Shown: positions 23,204 to 33,668 of the stretch, piece after piece | Position numbering within the stretch: position 1 is the first letter of the stretch | Layout: every line of letters begins with the position of its first letter | NCBI RefSeq assembly: GCF_003597395.2 | Contig: NC_133771.1 | Span: forward strand, 49,080,834 to 49,144,833 | Direction of reading: 5' to 3' | Source of the DNA: Chelonoidis abingdonii | Taxonomy: Eukaryota > Chordata > Testudines > Testudinidae | Length of the DNA: 64,000 nt | Made by a program: the position numbers and the translations under genes | Notes under the pieces: model-generated | Databases searched by the model: none | What the model saw: only the letters and a program-made list of their open reading frames with translations | What the model was told of the DNA's origin: nothing

Positions 23204-23790
23204 AGGGCTGTAAAGCACTTAAAAATTAATCACGATTAATTGCATGATTAATTGTGCTGCTAAACAGTAATAGAATACCATTTATTTAAATATTTTTGAT
23301 GTTATCTATGTGTTCAAATATATTGATTTCAATTACAATACAGAATACAAAGTGTACAGTGCTCACTTTATTTTTTATTACAAATATTTGCACTGTAAAA
23401 ATGATAAACAAAAGAAATAGTATTTTTCAATTCACAGAGTTAAATGCAATTAATCAACAACTCTACTTTTTTTCAAAACCCAGAACTGCTTTTCACTTGT
23501 GGTTTTTAAAATTGATCAGAAAAGATATCCAGTGAACACACAACCTCGTTATCTCTAGCCTGATTCTTGCTTGCATATTTATACCCGCCTCTGGAAATTT
23601 CCACTACATGCATCCAACGAAGTGGGTATTCACCCACGAAAGATCATGCTCCAATACATTAGTCTATAAGGTGCCACAGGACTCTTTGCTGCTTTTACAG
23701 ATCCAGACTAACCAGCTACCCCTCTGATACTTAACATTTTTAAGCAAATTTAATTGTAAAAGAAAAATGTTGGATTAACAGCCCTGAAGC
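23204..23790. mobile_element. DNA transposon, probably hAT, split by another repeat
   Basis: The left end reads tagggctgt then 'aatcacgattaattgcatg', and the right end 'ggattaacagccctga', which are inverted. The interior has the typical AT-rich text about 'aaagtgtacagtgctcact'. The element is interrupted by a second repeat at about 23537-23728. No transposase is visible. No convincing target duplication was found at these limits. Confidence 0.6.
23537..23728. repeat. Abundant turtle dispersed repeat (class uncertain)
   Basis: Contains 'gtgggtattcacccacgaaa', 'aggtgccacaggactcttt' and 'cagctacccctctgatact'. I recognise this text as a very common repeat in turtle DNA. It is inside the DNA element at 23204-23790 and so is younger. 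A related piece in the other orientation is at 51261-51360. Confidence 0.65.
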
Positions 23791-24404
23791 CACCTATTCA
23801 CCTACAGAACTGTTACAACTCTGGCATGGCAACACTGTCTTCCCCACCTCTAAAGTAAAAGGGTTCTTTAATATTAAAAGTTTAATGCGATCTCTGCTGC
23901 CTAAGACTCCAGTTGGCATCTTTGTTTACATGATGTTTCTTATCACGTGCTATTTGTCTTCTAAGAAGTGGAATGAGTAAACAATTTCAAATAACGATGG
24001 TCAAGAATTAAACTTAATTTTGCCATGGGGGAATCACAGAAATGGTTACTCTCTCTGGAGAGTCTGAGAAGATCTGCAGAGACTATTTCATATTTATTCT
24101 TATGAGCATTCATATCCAATCCAATATTTTAGATACCAGTAAAGTACAACGTTGTTTATCTAAAATGTTTCTGGGACTCCAAAGTCCTTGGAGGGTTCTA
24201 ATAAATTTAGCGCAGATTGTCTATTATTCGAATTAAAAAAAAAAAAAAAAACAGATGAGGACATTTTCACCTGACACAGAATTGGATAAACCAGGTTGCA
24301 CTGAAATTCACAAGTTTCTAACCAATCTACTAGAAAACAATTATTTTAATAAAAAAATAAAATAAATAAATGGAAAATAATTAATGAATTTGAAACCTCT
24401 ACCG
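23791..24404. other. COL21A1 intron
   Basis: AT-rich, no recognised element. Frame 24042-24236 is unsupported. Confidence 0.5.
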
Positions 24405-24593
24405 CAGTGGTTTTGATCCTGTGGTCCATGGACTCCTGTGGGTCTGCGAACAATGTCGAAGGCGTCCACAAAAGGTTGTTGCTACTATAAAACTGTGGTT
24501 TTCAACCTATGGCCCGCGGATCCCTGGGGATCTGCAGTTTATATCTAAGATTTCCAAAGGGGCCCACAAATGAAAAAAGGTTGAAAACCATTG
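24405..24593. mobile_element. Short hAT-type MITE with a duplicated left half
   Basis: Begins CAGTGGTTTTGATCC and ends GGTTGAAAACCATTG, inverted repeats. The flanks ctctaccg (24397-24404) and ctctacac (24594-24601) match 6 of 8. The left half is repeated: 'gtggttttcaacctatggcc' at about 24494 restarts the element. The result is a partial tandem or composite insertion. Confidence 0.75.
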
Positions 24594-24859
24594 CTCTACA
24601 CACACAGTAGCAAAATCTATCTATAAAACTAGATTATTTTTATTAAAATACATTTACTAAGTGAGAGATGCTATCTGTGTAATAAATACAAAATAATTTT
24701 TCAACTAACACTAGCATGTAGTATGAGGCATCATCCAGCTATTTTCAAATATTTACAAATTCAGGAGCTAGCATATCTTAATAAAGGTAAAGACCCAAGG
24801 AAATAAACCTGTATTCTCATGAATATTCCAATACAAGATCAACTGTAAATGTAAATTAC

Positions 24860-25076
24860 CTTTACACGAGGTGCAGTGAAAGTGACAACCTGAGTTCCAT
24901 TTACTAAGCTTGTTGTAGTAAAGGATAATGTTTTATCTTCCCCATTTACAGTAACTGTTATTTGCGGCCTTCCGTCCAGGCTTAGAATCCTCCACAAATC
25001 CCATGTCTTTCTGACTTTAAACCTCTGAGTGGAGACGAACACATATGATGGAGGAAGACCTTCTGGAAACACATTC
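24860..25076 (-). CDS. COL21A1: COL21A1 exon: middle of TSPN domain
   Basis: The 217-bp exon covers residues 270-342 and starts NVFPEGLPPSYVFVSTQRFK, a highly conserved stretch of the TSPN beta-sandwich, followed by WDLWRI and VNG repeats. A possible N-glycosylation site, NGT, lies in VNGTQVV. The acceptor is a T/C-rich tract ending AG at 25078-25077 and the donor GT is at 24859-24858. The exon ends in phase 0. It lies only 109 bp from the previous exon, an unusually short intron for this gene. Confidence 0.95.
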
Positions 25077-25185
25077 CTGGGGAAAAAACACATACATTCT
25101 AAATGGAAAATTCTGAAACAAATCCCATACATTTTAATAAACCGCATTTTTATCCGAAACTGTATAACTTTCTACAACGAAGTAC

Positions 25186-25354
25186 CTCGTAAATTCTGAC
25201 AAGTCGATGTTTGATGTTATTTCATAAGCTTTTGCATTAGAAGATGGGATTTGAATTCTCTTTTTAACCTTTTTCTTCACACCTAATCCTAGAAGAATAT
25301 CAAATCCTTTTTCATCTCGAGCTGCCACTGGAATTCTTGTTGGACAAACAGATT
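25186..25354 (-). CDS. COL21A1: COL21A1 exon: start of TSPN domain
   Basis: The 169-bp exon covers residues 214-270 and opens ESVCPTRIPVAARDEKGFDI, matching the segment just after the vWA domain in COL21A1. This begins the thrombospondin N-terminal-like (laminin-G/TSPN) domain of about 200 residues. The acceptor AG is at 25356-25355 and the donor GT at 25185-25184. Open frame past the donor is intron read-through and is excluded. The lysine-rich stretch KKKVKKR is also a feature of the mammalian protein. The exon ends within the codon for residue 270. Confidence 0.95.
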
Positions 25355-25768
25355 CTATAAAGCAATAGACAGAATAGTTGACAGCAATCAATTCTGAAAA
25401 CACTGAAACTGCTATTTGATACTGCATCTGTTCGACAAACTGTGAAAGATTTTAGGCTAAAGTATAAAGTTCTCAATTTCTTTGTTTCAATACCAAAACA
25501 AGACTATGGAAGAAATACTTAAGCTCTTTGGGTCAAATATTTCTCCATCCTACAGGATTCAGAAGAGATGAATGAATGAAAAAAAAGCCCCAAAATACCA
25601 GGGCCTGGAAGCAGAACCTCTGTCACACGTTCCCCTCTTTGCCAGGTGGCCTCCAAATCCCCTCCACACAGCACTAAACTTTTGGATCTCTGTGAGTTTG
25701 TGGGTGGAAACAGCTGCTGTGCACAGCTTGTTCTCCTGGGGACCTGATAGATATTGCGGCAGGAACAA
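25355..25768. other. COL21A1 intron
   Basis: Part of the 2.7-kb intron between the vWA exon and the first TSPN exon. No element recognised. Confidence 0.5.
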
Positions 25769-26066
25769 GGGGCATGTCCACACCGAAATTGTGAGTGAGA
25801 CTCCCAGCCCAGGTAGACAGACTTGTGCCAGCAGGGCTCAAGCTAGCATGCTAAAAATAGCAGTGTGAACACTGTGGCTTGGGTGGCAGCTTGGGCTCTC
25901 AAGCCCACCTGACCCTCTGGGTTTGAGTTCAGGTGGCTAGCCCATGTCTCCGCTGGAGCCACAACGACCACAGTGCTATTTTTACCAAACTAGCTTGAGT
26001 CCTGCTAGCATCAGCCTCTCTATCCTGGCTGGGAAGCTTGCTTCCAGCTGCAATGCAGACATACCT
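25769..26066. mobile_element. Palindromic Harbinger-like MITE
   Basis: Begins 'ggggcatgtccacacc' and ends 'gcaatgcagacatacc', inverted ends shared with the other MITEs of the 'gtctacact' group. The two halves are long inverted copies (for example 'agctagcatgctaaaaatag' against 'ctatttttaccaaactagct'). Non-coding. Confidence 0.75.
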
Positions 26067-28065
26067 AGTGTGGGAGATATACCCACTGTCACTAATACAG
26101 TTTGAGCTCCTCAGATGAAAGGCAGTACAGACATGTAAAACATTATTATAGCTCCATTTCTGTAAAGCTTTTTATTAGGGATAGACTATCTCAGCCATTC
26201 CTCAGATACACACGGGCACCCCAGACATCCAGCTACAGAAGCTGCTTCCTGTTTCAAGAGGGTAGATGCATGGCTCACTGCTGGTTTAGTCAGGGCATAG
26301 ATGGCTGAGACTGGTCCCTTCCCAATGATCGGATTCATGAGAATGAGATCTCCTAATTGCCTATTGATACTAGTATATGTGTGCGTTACAGAAATAAAGA
26401 GAGAAGGATTCATCCCTGGATAATAGTTCTGGTACAGGACAGATAGAAGAAAGATGTCCATTAGGCAAAGAGTCTTGTGGTTCCTTCCAAATGTGGGGAC
26501 TGAGGGAGCCTGCCCTCATAATGTACATGGAATCATTTGCCCACAACAGGGATGGTGAAGGTAGTCAGATGCAATGTGTAGTTAGCATATAGAATTTGCT
26601 GCCATGGGAGTTGAGAGAGAGAAATACAGCAACTAGTTTTTTAAAAGGCGCTGAATAATTTTATGGCCATTAGTAATACACATATTCTAAAGCAGGTAAC
26701 TAAATCACGTACTTCAGGACAGTCATTGATTAACCCAGAGTTCAGGAAGGGAGTCCTGTATATACACCACTGCACAACTGGACAGATTGTTTATGGGGAA
26801 GGTTGATCCTCTTCTGAAGAATCAGATTTAGGCAGTGGTATCCTTCATAAGATACCTGAGTTGAGGTCTACCTTGGGAAATTGTATGAAATAAAAATAAT
26901 CTATAAGTCTTTACTCTGGGAAACTTCTCCCTGTATCAATTTTTTATTAAAGAATCTCTATGTTTAAGCAGACTTCAGTCATTTTTTAGATTGGCTTCCC
27001 CCAATTTAAGTTACAGTATATCAACTACAGTATATTGGATGATTGTGATTTTCATTTATGTATAAAGAGAATAACACTTGTACCTCAATATAAACAAACA
27101 ATTACCACATTTTTTTCAATGAAGTCTATACTTCAAGATAAAAACAAAGGAAAATATTTTTATTTTGCTCCTGCTAAATGCAGAAACATTGTACCCCTGA
27201 AGTATGTCTTACATCAACTCTTAATAGTATAACAAGCACAACAAACATGCTGCTGACGCATGCTACGTTCATTGTAAACAAAGCATAACAAAGTCCTTCT
27301 GTGTGATGGCTTTTGGAAGCATTATGCTAACTTTTTAGAGGAATGTCAGTGTTTCATGAAGTTGTTATAAAAATTCCATTAGCTGTTATTTTTCTAACAT
27401 TTGAAGTTTAAAAAGTCACTTTAAAGTGTTATTTTTGGCTAATTCTTCTACAAAAAATGTTGCTTAAAAATTATGCAGAATATTTTGGCAAAATCCACTG
27501 GAATTGTAACAAAAGCCTTTAAATCTCTCCTGGGCTTCTCAGCACATGCTAGCAGAAGCACTCCTATTATTAATGTGCACCTCTCTTCCCATTTGTTAAG
27601 AAGAGGTGATAAACAGTGTTGCAAACTTAAACCAAATGCAACTGGAAATAGAGAACTAGTATTAACACTTTTCTTTTTTATCCCTGAAAGTTTAACTCAA
27701 CACGTATTAAAATTAACCTCAATATTTTCAGCACTAATGCAAAGAGCTTGAGTGATTAGTGTTTGCAAATTCTGGTAAAGCAAAGGGAAGATTTTCATAT
27801 AAAAACAACACACACTGAGATGAAAATATACAACACATTAACATATCACTCCTCAAAAATGCTTCCTTTTTTAATAGAAAAAAATAATACTGCATCAAAA
27901 TCAGGAGAAGCTCATACAATAGCTAACAAAAGTTGTTATTATTCATTAGTGCCTGAGCTATATACTTACCAAAAGGACACCACTGAAATACTGCAATATG
28001 CACACAGCAGTACATATCACAAGATTTTAAGACTATCTATGTTCCAAAGATATATTAAGGTTTAC
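26067..28065. other. COL21A1 intron, no recognised feature
   Basis: AT-rich. Frames at 26186-26461, 27473-27751 and 27763-28164 lack splice support; the last overlaps the vWA exon antisense. Confidence 0.5.
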
Positions 28066-28617
28066 CTTCACAGAGTTTCTGCTTTATTACTTCTCTTATT
28101 CTGGATATTGCAATATAATCTTCAACGTAAAATACGTAAGTTGATGAGGGCTTGTTGGCAATAGCTCTAAGTTCATCCTCCTCAATTTCTGAGCCAACAC
28201 CAATAGCAAACAAAGTGATTTTGTTTTTTCTTGCTTCTGCTGCTGCATCTTTGACTTCATCTTGGGACTTGCCATCAGTGAGAACAACAGCTATTTTAGT
28301 TAGAAATCTTGAGGATTTAGCAAAAAGGTGGTCAATCGAAAACTGAATAGCTCTTCCTGTTCCCGTATTTCCACCTAAATATTGTATGGATTCCATTTCT
28401 CTGATTAGATTTTCAGTGGAATCATAAGCTCCTAGTGGGATTTCAAGTACAGGGTAATCACTGTACTGGACTACTCCAACTTGAATAAACTTTGGCCCTA
28501 TGTCAAAATTTCTTGTAATATTGACGAGCCACCTTTTGATAATTTCAAAGTTTTCTGGGCCAACACTGTAGGAGCCATCTAAGATGAAAACTAAATCCGC
28601 TGGAGCAGTTCTGCAAC
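28066..28617 (-). CDS. COL21A1: COL21A1 exon: von Willebrand factor A domain
   Basis: This single 552-bp exon encodes residues 30-214 and holds the whole vWA domain, a protein-binding Rossmann-like fold of the extracellular matrix. The metal-ion-dependent adhesion site is intact: DGSYS at residues 43-47, the Thr in GGNTGTG near 114, and the Asp of LTDGK at 144. Cys31 and Cys212 flank the domain and could pair. An N-glycosylation motif NIT lies at 62-64. The acceptor AG is at 28619-28618 and the donor GT at 28065-28064. Phase joins to the signal exon (Ser30) and to the next exon (Glu214). It is the longest credible coding exon in the window. Confidence 0.97.
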
Positions 28618-29595
28618 CTAAAAACAAAAATCAAAGCAATACTTTTAATGGGCATCTTCTCTACTGCAAGCAATCCTTTTTTTATTTATCAATGATTGGT
28701 TATATTGTAGTTAGCTGGCCAAATATTTTGTAAATTCTTCATTTATAATTGCCATATCAAAAAATCTACTAAATTTATCCGAAAACAAGATATTTTCAGT
28801 CAGACCTGCAGATTTGACACGGCACCTGAAAAAAATCAAGCTGTGCTCTGTTGTGCACATTATCACCAGCCATAATCAACAATAAAAACACTAGAATTAG
28901 AACTTCAGCTGGCAACTGCATTTGATGCCCGAGATAGAAAAGAATGCAGCTTTCATACTTGTCCTCAATGGTAACAGCAGTAAAAAAAAGGCAGATCTGA
29001 CACAAAACACACACAGCCAGTGAACAGCTAATTTGAGCAGCAAGGTATTTTTCTTGAATCATTTTCTGATCACAACTCTACTGTAAAATTTATCTGACAC
29101 TGCTACCCTTCATCTACAATAACAATTATAGAGCATTTAACTCTGTTGAATGGCACTGGTAGCCCATTATATTTTAAGGAGATCTCATTGAATCACTTGA
29201 GCTCAATAACAGAAGAGTGGAACATGTGTTTACGGGCACAGTAGTTAGAAGGTGCACTATTTTTGTTACAAAGTGTAATGCAATTGCATAATGACAGCTA
29301 AATGGGTTTCAATATTACTGTCTTACTGCTGCTATACAAACAGCTATCTGAATCACATGACTTCTGGAGAAGAAGCAGTACAAAGGACAGTTTTGGAATA
29401 AGCAAGCCATATGCATCTAATAAAGATTGGTCATGGTATTGGAGCCTTACCAGAGTTCAACCTCCCCCTTAGAAATTTTCCATTGAATAAAAATCAGTTC
29501 CCACTTTTTAAAAATAGAGACATTCCCTTCCTGCAGGAAATGTAAAATATTATGGCTACAGGTTCTTACATCAGGAACCTTTCATCAGTGACAAT
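28618..29595. other. COL21A1 intron
   Basis: Intron upstream of the vWA exon. The minus frame 28796-29062 has no known similarity and no exon borders. Confidence 0.5.
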
Positions 29596-32530
29596 TCATA
29601 GAATAATAGAACTGGAAGGGACCTCAAGAGGTCATCTACTCCAGTCCCCTGCATTTGTGGCAGGACTAATTATCTAGACCATTCCTGACAGCTGTTTGTT
29701 CCCAAAAATCTCCAATGATGGAGATTCCACAACCTCCCTGGGCAATTTATTCCAGTGCTTAACTACCCTGACAGTTAGGAAGTTTTTCCTAATGTCTAAC
29801 CTAAACCTCCCTTGCTGCAATTTTAGCCCATTGCTTCTTGTTCTATCCTCAGAGATTAAGAAGAATTTTTTTTCTCCTTCCTCCTTGTAACAACCTTTTA
29901 CATACTTGAAAACTTATGTCCCCTCTGTCTTCTCTTTTCAAGACTAAACAAACCCAATTTTTTCAATCTTCCCTCATAGGTCATGTTTTTTAGACCTTTA
30001 ATCATTTTTGTTGCTCTTCTCTGGACTCTCTCCAATTTGTCCACATCCTTCCTGATATGTGGCACCCAAAACTGGACACAATACTCCAGTTGAGACCTAA
30101 TCAGAGCAGAGTAGAGGGGAATAGTTACTTCTCATGCCTTGCTTACAACACTCCTGCTAATACATTCCAGAATGATGGCCCGTTTTTTGCAACAGTGTTA
30201 CACTGTTGACTCATATTCAGCTTGTGGTCCACTATGACCCCCAGATCCCTTTCTGCAGTACTCCTTCCTTGGCAGTCATTTCCCCTTTTGTATGTGTGCA
30301 ACTGATTGTTCCTTCCTAAATGGAGTACTTTGCATTTATCCTTACTGAATTTCATCCTATTTACTTCAGGCCATTTCTCCAGTTCATTTTGAATCCTATC
30401 CTCCAAAGCACTTGCAACCCCTTCCAGCTTGTACACTGTATGCCATTATCTAAATCATCAATGAAGATATTAAACAGAACCAGACTCAGAACTGATCCCC
30501 GCGGGACCCACTCATTATGCCCTTCCAGCATGACTGTGAACCATTGATAATTACTCTCTGGGAACTGTTTTCCCACCAGGTTTGCACCCACCTTACAGTA
30601 GGTCCATCTAGGTTGCATTTCCCTAGTTTGTTTATGAGAAGGTCATGTGGGACTGTATCAAAAGCTTTACTAAAATCAAGATATACCATACCTACTATAT
30701 CCCCCCTATCCGGAAGGCTTGTCACCCTGTGAAAGAAAGCTATCCGGTTGGTATGACATTATTTGTTTTTGACAAATCCATGCAGACTGTTACTTATCAC
30801 CTCCTTATTTTCCAGATGTTTGCAAACTGATTGCTTAATTTGCTCCATTCTCTTTCCAGGTACAGAAGTTAATTTGACTGGTCTGTAATTCCCTGGTTTG
30901 TCCTTATTTCCCATTTTTATAGATGGCCACTATATTTGCCCTTTTCCAGTCTTCTGGAATCTCTTCTGTCTTCCATTATTTCTCAATGATAATCGCTAAT
31001 GGCTCAGATATCTCCTCAGTCAGCTCCTTGAGTACTCTAGGATGCATTTCATCAGGCTCTGGTGACTTGAAGACATCTAATTTGTTCAAGTAATTTTTAA
31101 CTCGTTCTTCCCCTATTTTAGCCTCTTCTGATCCTACCTCATTTTCACTGGTATTCACTATGTTAGACACCCAATCACCAACCATTTCCATTTCCACGCA
31201 CCCCCACCCCCATTAAGTAATGGGGCTACCATGTCCTTAGTCTTCCTCTTGCTTCTAATGTATTTGTAGAATGTTTTCTTGTTACCCTTTATGTCTCTAG
31301 ATAGTTTGATCTTGTTTTGTGCCTTGGCCTTTCTAATTTTGTCCGTACATATTTGTGTTATTAGTTATAGTCATCCTTTGTAATTTGATCTAGTTTCCAC
31401 TTTTTGTAGGACTCTTTTTTGAATTTTAGATCAGTGAAGTTCTCCTGGTTAAGCCAGGCTGGTCTCTTGCCATACTTTCTATTTTTCTTACACCATGGGA
31501 TTGTTTCCTCTTATGCCCTTAATAATGTTTCTCTGAAAAACTGCCAACAGTCTTCTATTGTTTTTCCCCTTACACTTGCTTCCCATGGGATCTTACCTAC
31601 CAACTCCCTGAGTTTGCTTAGTCAGTCTTCTTGAAATCCATTGTCTTTTTGTTGTTGTTCCTCCTACCATTCCTTAGAATCATGATCACTTTCACCCAAG
31701 CTGCCTTCCACTTTCAAATTCTCAACTAGTTCCTCCCTATTTGTCAAAATCAAATCTAGAACAGCCTCTCCCCTGGTAGCTTTCTCCACCTTCTGAAATA
31801 AAAAATTGTCTCCAATACATTCTAAGACCTTATTGGATAATCTGTGGCGTGCTCTGTTATTTTCCCAACAGATGATGGAGTACTTCAACTACCCAGACAT
31901 CACCAAGTCCTGTGCTTTGGATGATTTTGTTAGCTGTTTAAAAAAAGCCTCTTCTACCTGGTCAGCTGGTCCGTAGCAGACCCCTACCGTGACATTACCC
32001 TTGTTTTGTACCCCTTTTATCCTTACCCAGAGACTTTCAACAAGTGTGTCTTCTATTTTCATCTCAGTCTCAGTCCAAATGTATACATTTTTAATATATA
32101 AGGCAACACCTCCTCCCTTTTCTTCCCCTCGGTCCTTCCTGAGCAAGATGTACCCTTCTATACCAATATTCCAGTCGTGTATTATCCTACCAGGTCTCTG
32201 TGATGCCAACTATGTCACAGTTGTGTTTATTTACTAGCATTTGGAGTTCTTCCTGCTTATTCCCCGTACTTCTTGCATTAGTATACAGACATATAAGATA
32301 CTCATTTGATTCCCCCCACCCCCAGTTCTGTCTTGTCTCTCCTTTAGCCCTTCTCTAACATCCCATGCTCCCCCCAAATTCCAAACCTTCTTGATTTACC
32401 TGTGGGCTTTGTCACCTGCCCCCTTCAAACCTAGTTTAAAGCCCTCCTCACTAGGTTAGCCAGTCTGTATCCAAATATGCTCTTCCCCTTCCTCAATTCA
32501 CCACTGACATTTCATCCTAGTAAGTACTAT
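29596..32530 (-). mobile_element. CR1 LINE, about 2.9 kb, ORF2 decayed
   Basis: A minus-strand CR1 with its 3' end at the left (CTATTATTCTATGAAT tail). ORF2 pieces follow in order from the right: endonuclease-like (31889-32209, GGGVALYIKN and WVRIKG), a linker (30976-31197), RT with YLDFSKAFDTVPHDLL (30486-30725) and LFNIFIDDLDNGIQC (30361-30618), and KCKVLHLGRNNQL (30143-30436). The FADDT catalytic segment is deleted between IQC and the following LEGVA. Stops and shifts separate all pieces. It lies in the intron between the signal-peptide and vWA exons, in the gene's own orientation. The 5' limit is approximate. Confidence 0.9.
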
Positions 32531-32634
32531 ATGTGGACCTGGATACAGATATCATAATCCAGTCCTCTGAATACGCTACACTTGTTTTTAACTAGCCAGG
32601 ACAAGTAAATAAAAATTAAATAAATATCTCTTAC

Positions 32635-32760
32635 TTGCTCTTATTTCACCATCTTCAGCCGAGATGTAATCCTGAAGTAGCAGAATTAAAATTGCCTGAA
32701 GAACCTTTAAGTTCTGTGCCATGTATATTTTATTTCCAAAATTTTGAGTCCTAAATTAAA
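32635..32760 (-). CDS. COL21A1: COL21A1 exon: 5'UTR end, start codon and signal peptide
   Basis: The start codon is at 32722-32720 and 88 coding bases follow (residues 1-29 plus one base). The peptide opens MAQNLKVLQAILILLLQ, a hydrophobic secretion signal, with likely cleavage before or near the acidic EDGEI stretch. About 38 bp of 5'UTR (32723-32760) precede the ATG, bounded by a pyrimidine-rich acceptor ending in AG at 32762-32761, so at least one further non-coding exon must lie upstream. The donor reads GTAAG at 32634-32630. The split Ser30 codon joins exactly to the vWA exon. This exon is too short for ORF scans. I chose this ATG because the signal peptide and the phase agree with known COL21A1. 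Confidence 0.9.
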
Positions 32761-33359
32761 CTGTAAAAAAAGAAAATACATTACAGTTCTATCAAATGAA
32801 AATACAACTGAACAGTTATGCTTTGCCAATTACGCATAAAATTGGCACCTTGCTCTCCTGAACAGTCCTACTGACTATGTTCCATAACTTCAAGTGTACT
32901 ACCCATGTAAGTAATGTGAGAAAGATTTGATCCTTATTCTAGAATTATAACCATCTCCTAGGTATTCTCTGAAACAACTATCATTTGCTATAGGGTATTA
33001 CATAAAAGTAACAAGTACATTATATCCAAAAGGTCACAAATTTGAAATTAATCCATGAAATATAATTCACTTGGGATGCACAGCTGCTTCATTCCTCTGA
33101 AGACGGGACAAAGTGTCTGAGCCACAGAGCACAATATGGGTATTTGCATGATTGTAGTCCCCTTCACCATACCTAGCTATTGGAATTGCACTTTTCCTAC
33201 CCAAAATAATGTCGGTTTATGTGATTTACACTATTTCATATACTATTATGAAACTCAAAGAAAGAGGGTCAGACTCTGATCTCAAAGATTGTGGTGTAGA
33301 CCTGGGCGACAGACCCCTGATTTCAGTGGCATTACTGCAGATTTAATCTCCTGTCACTG
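32761..33359. other. Intron upstream of COL21A1 start exon
   Basis: This must be intronic at least next to 32761, where an acceptor is seen. No upstream exon recognised. Confidence 0.5.
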
Positions 33360-33668
33360 AGGCCTGGTCTACGCTGGGCGGGGGCGGGTCGATCTAAGAT
33401 ACGCAACTTCAGCTACGAGAATAGCGTAGCTGAAGTCAACGTATATTAGAGCAACTTAAAATCACTTACTTCACATCCTCGCGGCATGGCATTGAACGCC
33501 GCCGCTCCCCCATTGACTTTGCTTTCACCTCTTGCTGAGCTGGAGTTCAGCAGTCAACGGGAGAGCGATTAGGGATCGATTTATCGTGTCTACACTACAT
33601 GTGATAAATCGATCCCCAATAGATCGATCGCTACCCGCCGATCTGACGGGTAGTGTAGACATACCCAG
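33360..33668. mobile_element. Harbinger-like MITE, best copy of its family
   Basis: About 309 bp from GGCCTGGTCTACGCT to AGTGTAGACATACCC, imperfect inverted ends. Internal landmarks are 'ttcagctacgagaatagcgt' and 'gtgataaatcgatcccc'. Long internal inverted stretches are visible around 'gatcgattt'. Flanks tga/aga fit a 3-bp duplication only loosely. Related copies are at 16281 and 54078. Confidence 0.8.

Larger units (their letters stand above)
2085..32760 (-). other. COL21A1: COL21A1 locus, 5' half (partial gene)
   Basis: Nine exons on the minus strand chain in phase into 478 codons that match collagen alpha-1(XXI): signal peptide, vWA domain, TSPN domain, Cys-rich linker, start of the triple helix. 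Type XXI collagen is a secreted FACIT-like extracellular-matrix protein. Every intron boundary used has GT and AG. Exons, 5' to 3': 32635-32760, 28066-28617, 25186-25354, 24860-25076, 22338-22511, 10336-10413, 8297-8305, 5663-5746, 2085-2147. The rest of the helix lies beyond position 1. The order vWA-TSPN-collagen is shared with COL22A1 and other FACITs, but the residue-level match and the 9-bp exon fit COL21A1. No promoter or upstream non-coding exon was identified. Confidence 0.95.

Noticed and set aside
27763..28164. 133-residue plus-strand frame
   Set aside because: It overlaps the vWA exon antisense and has no domain; the minus-strand exon is certain.
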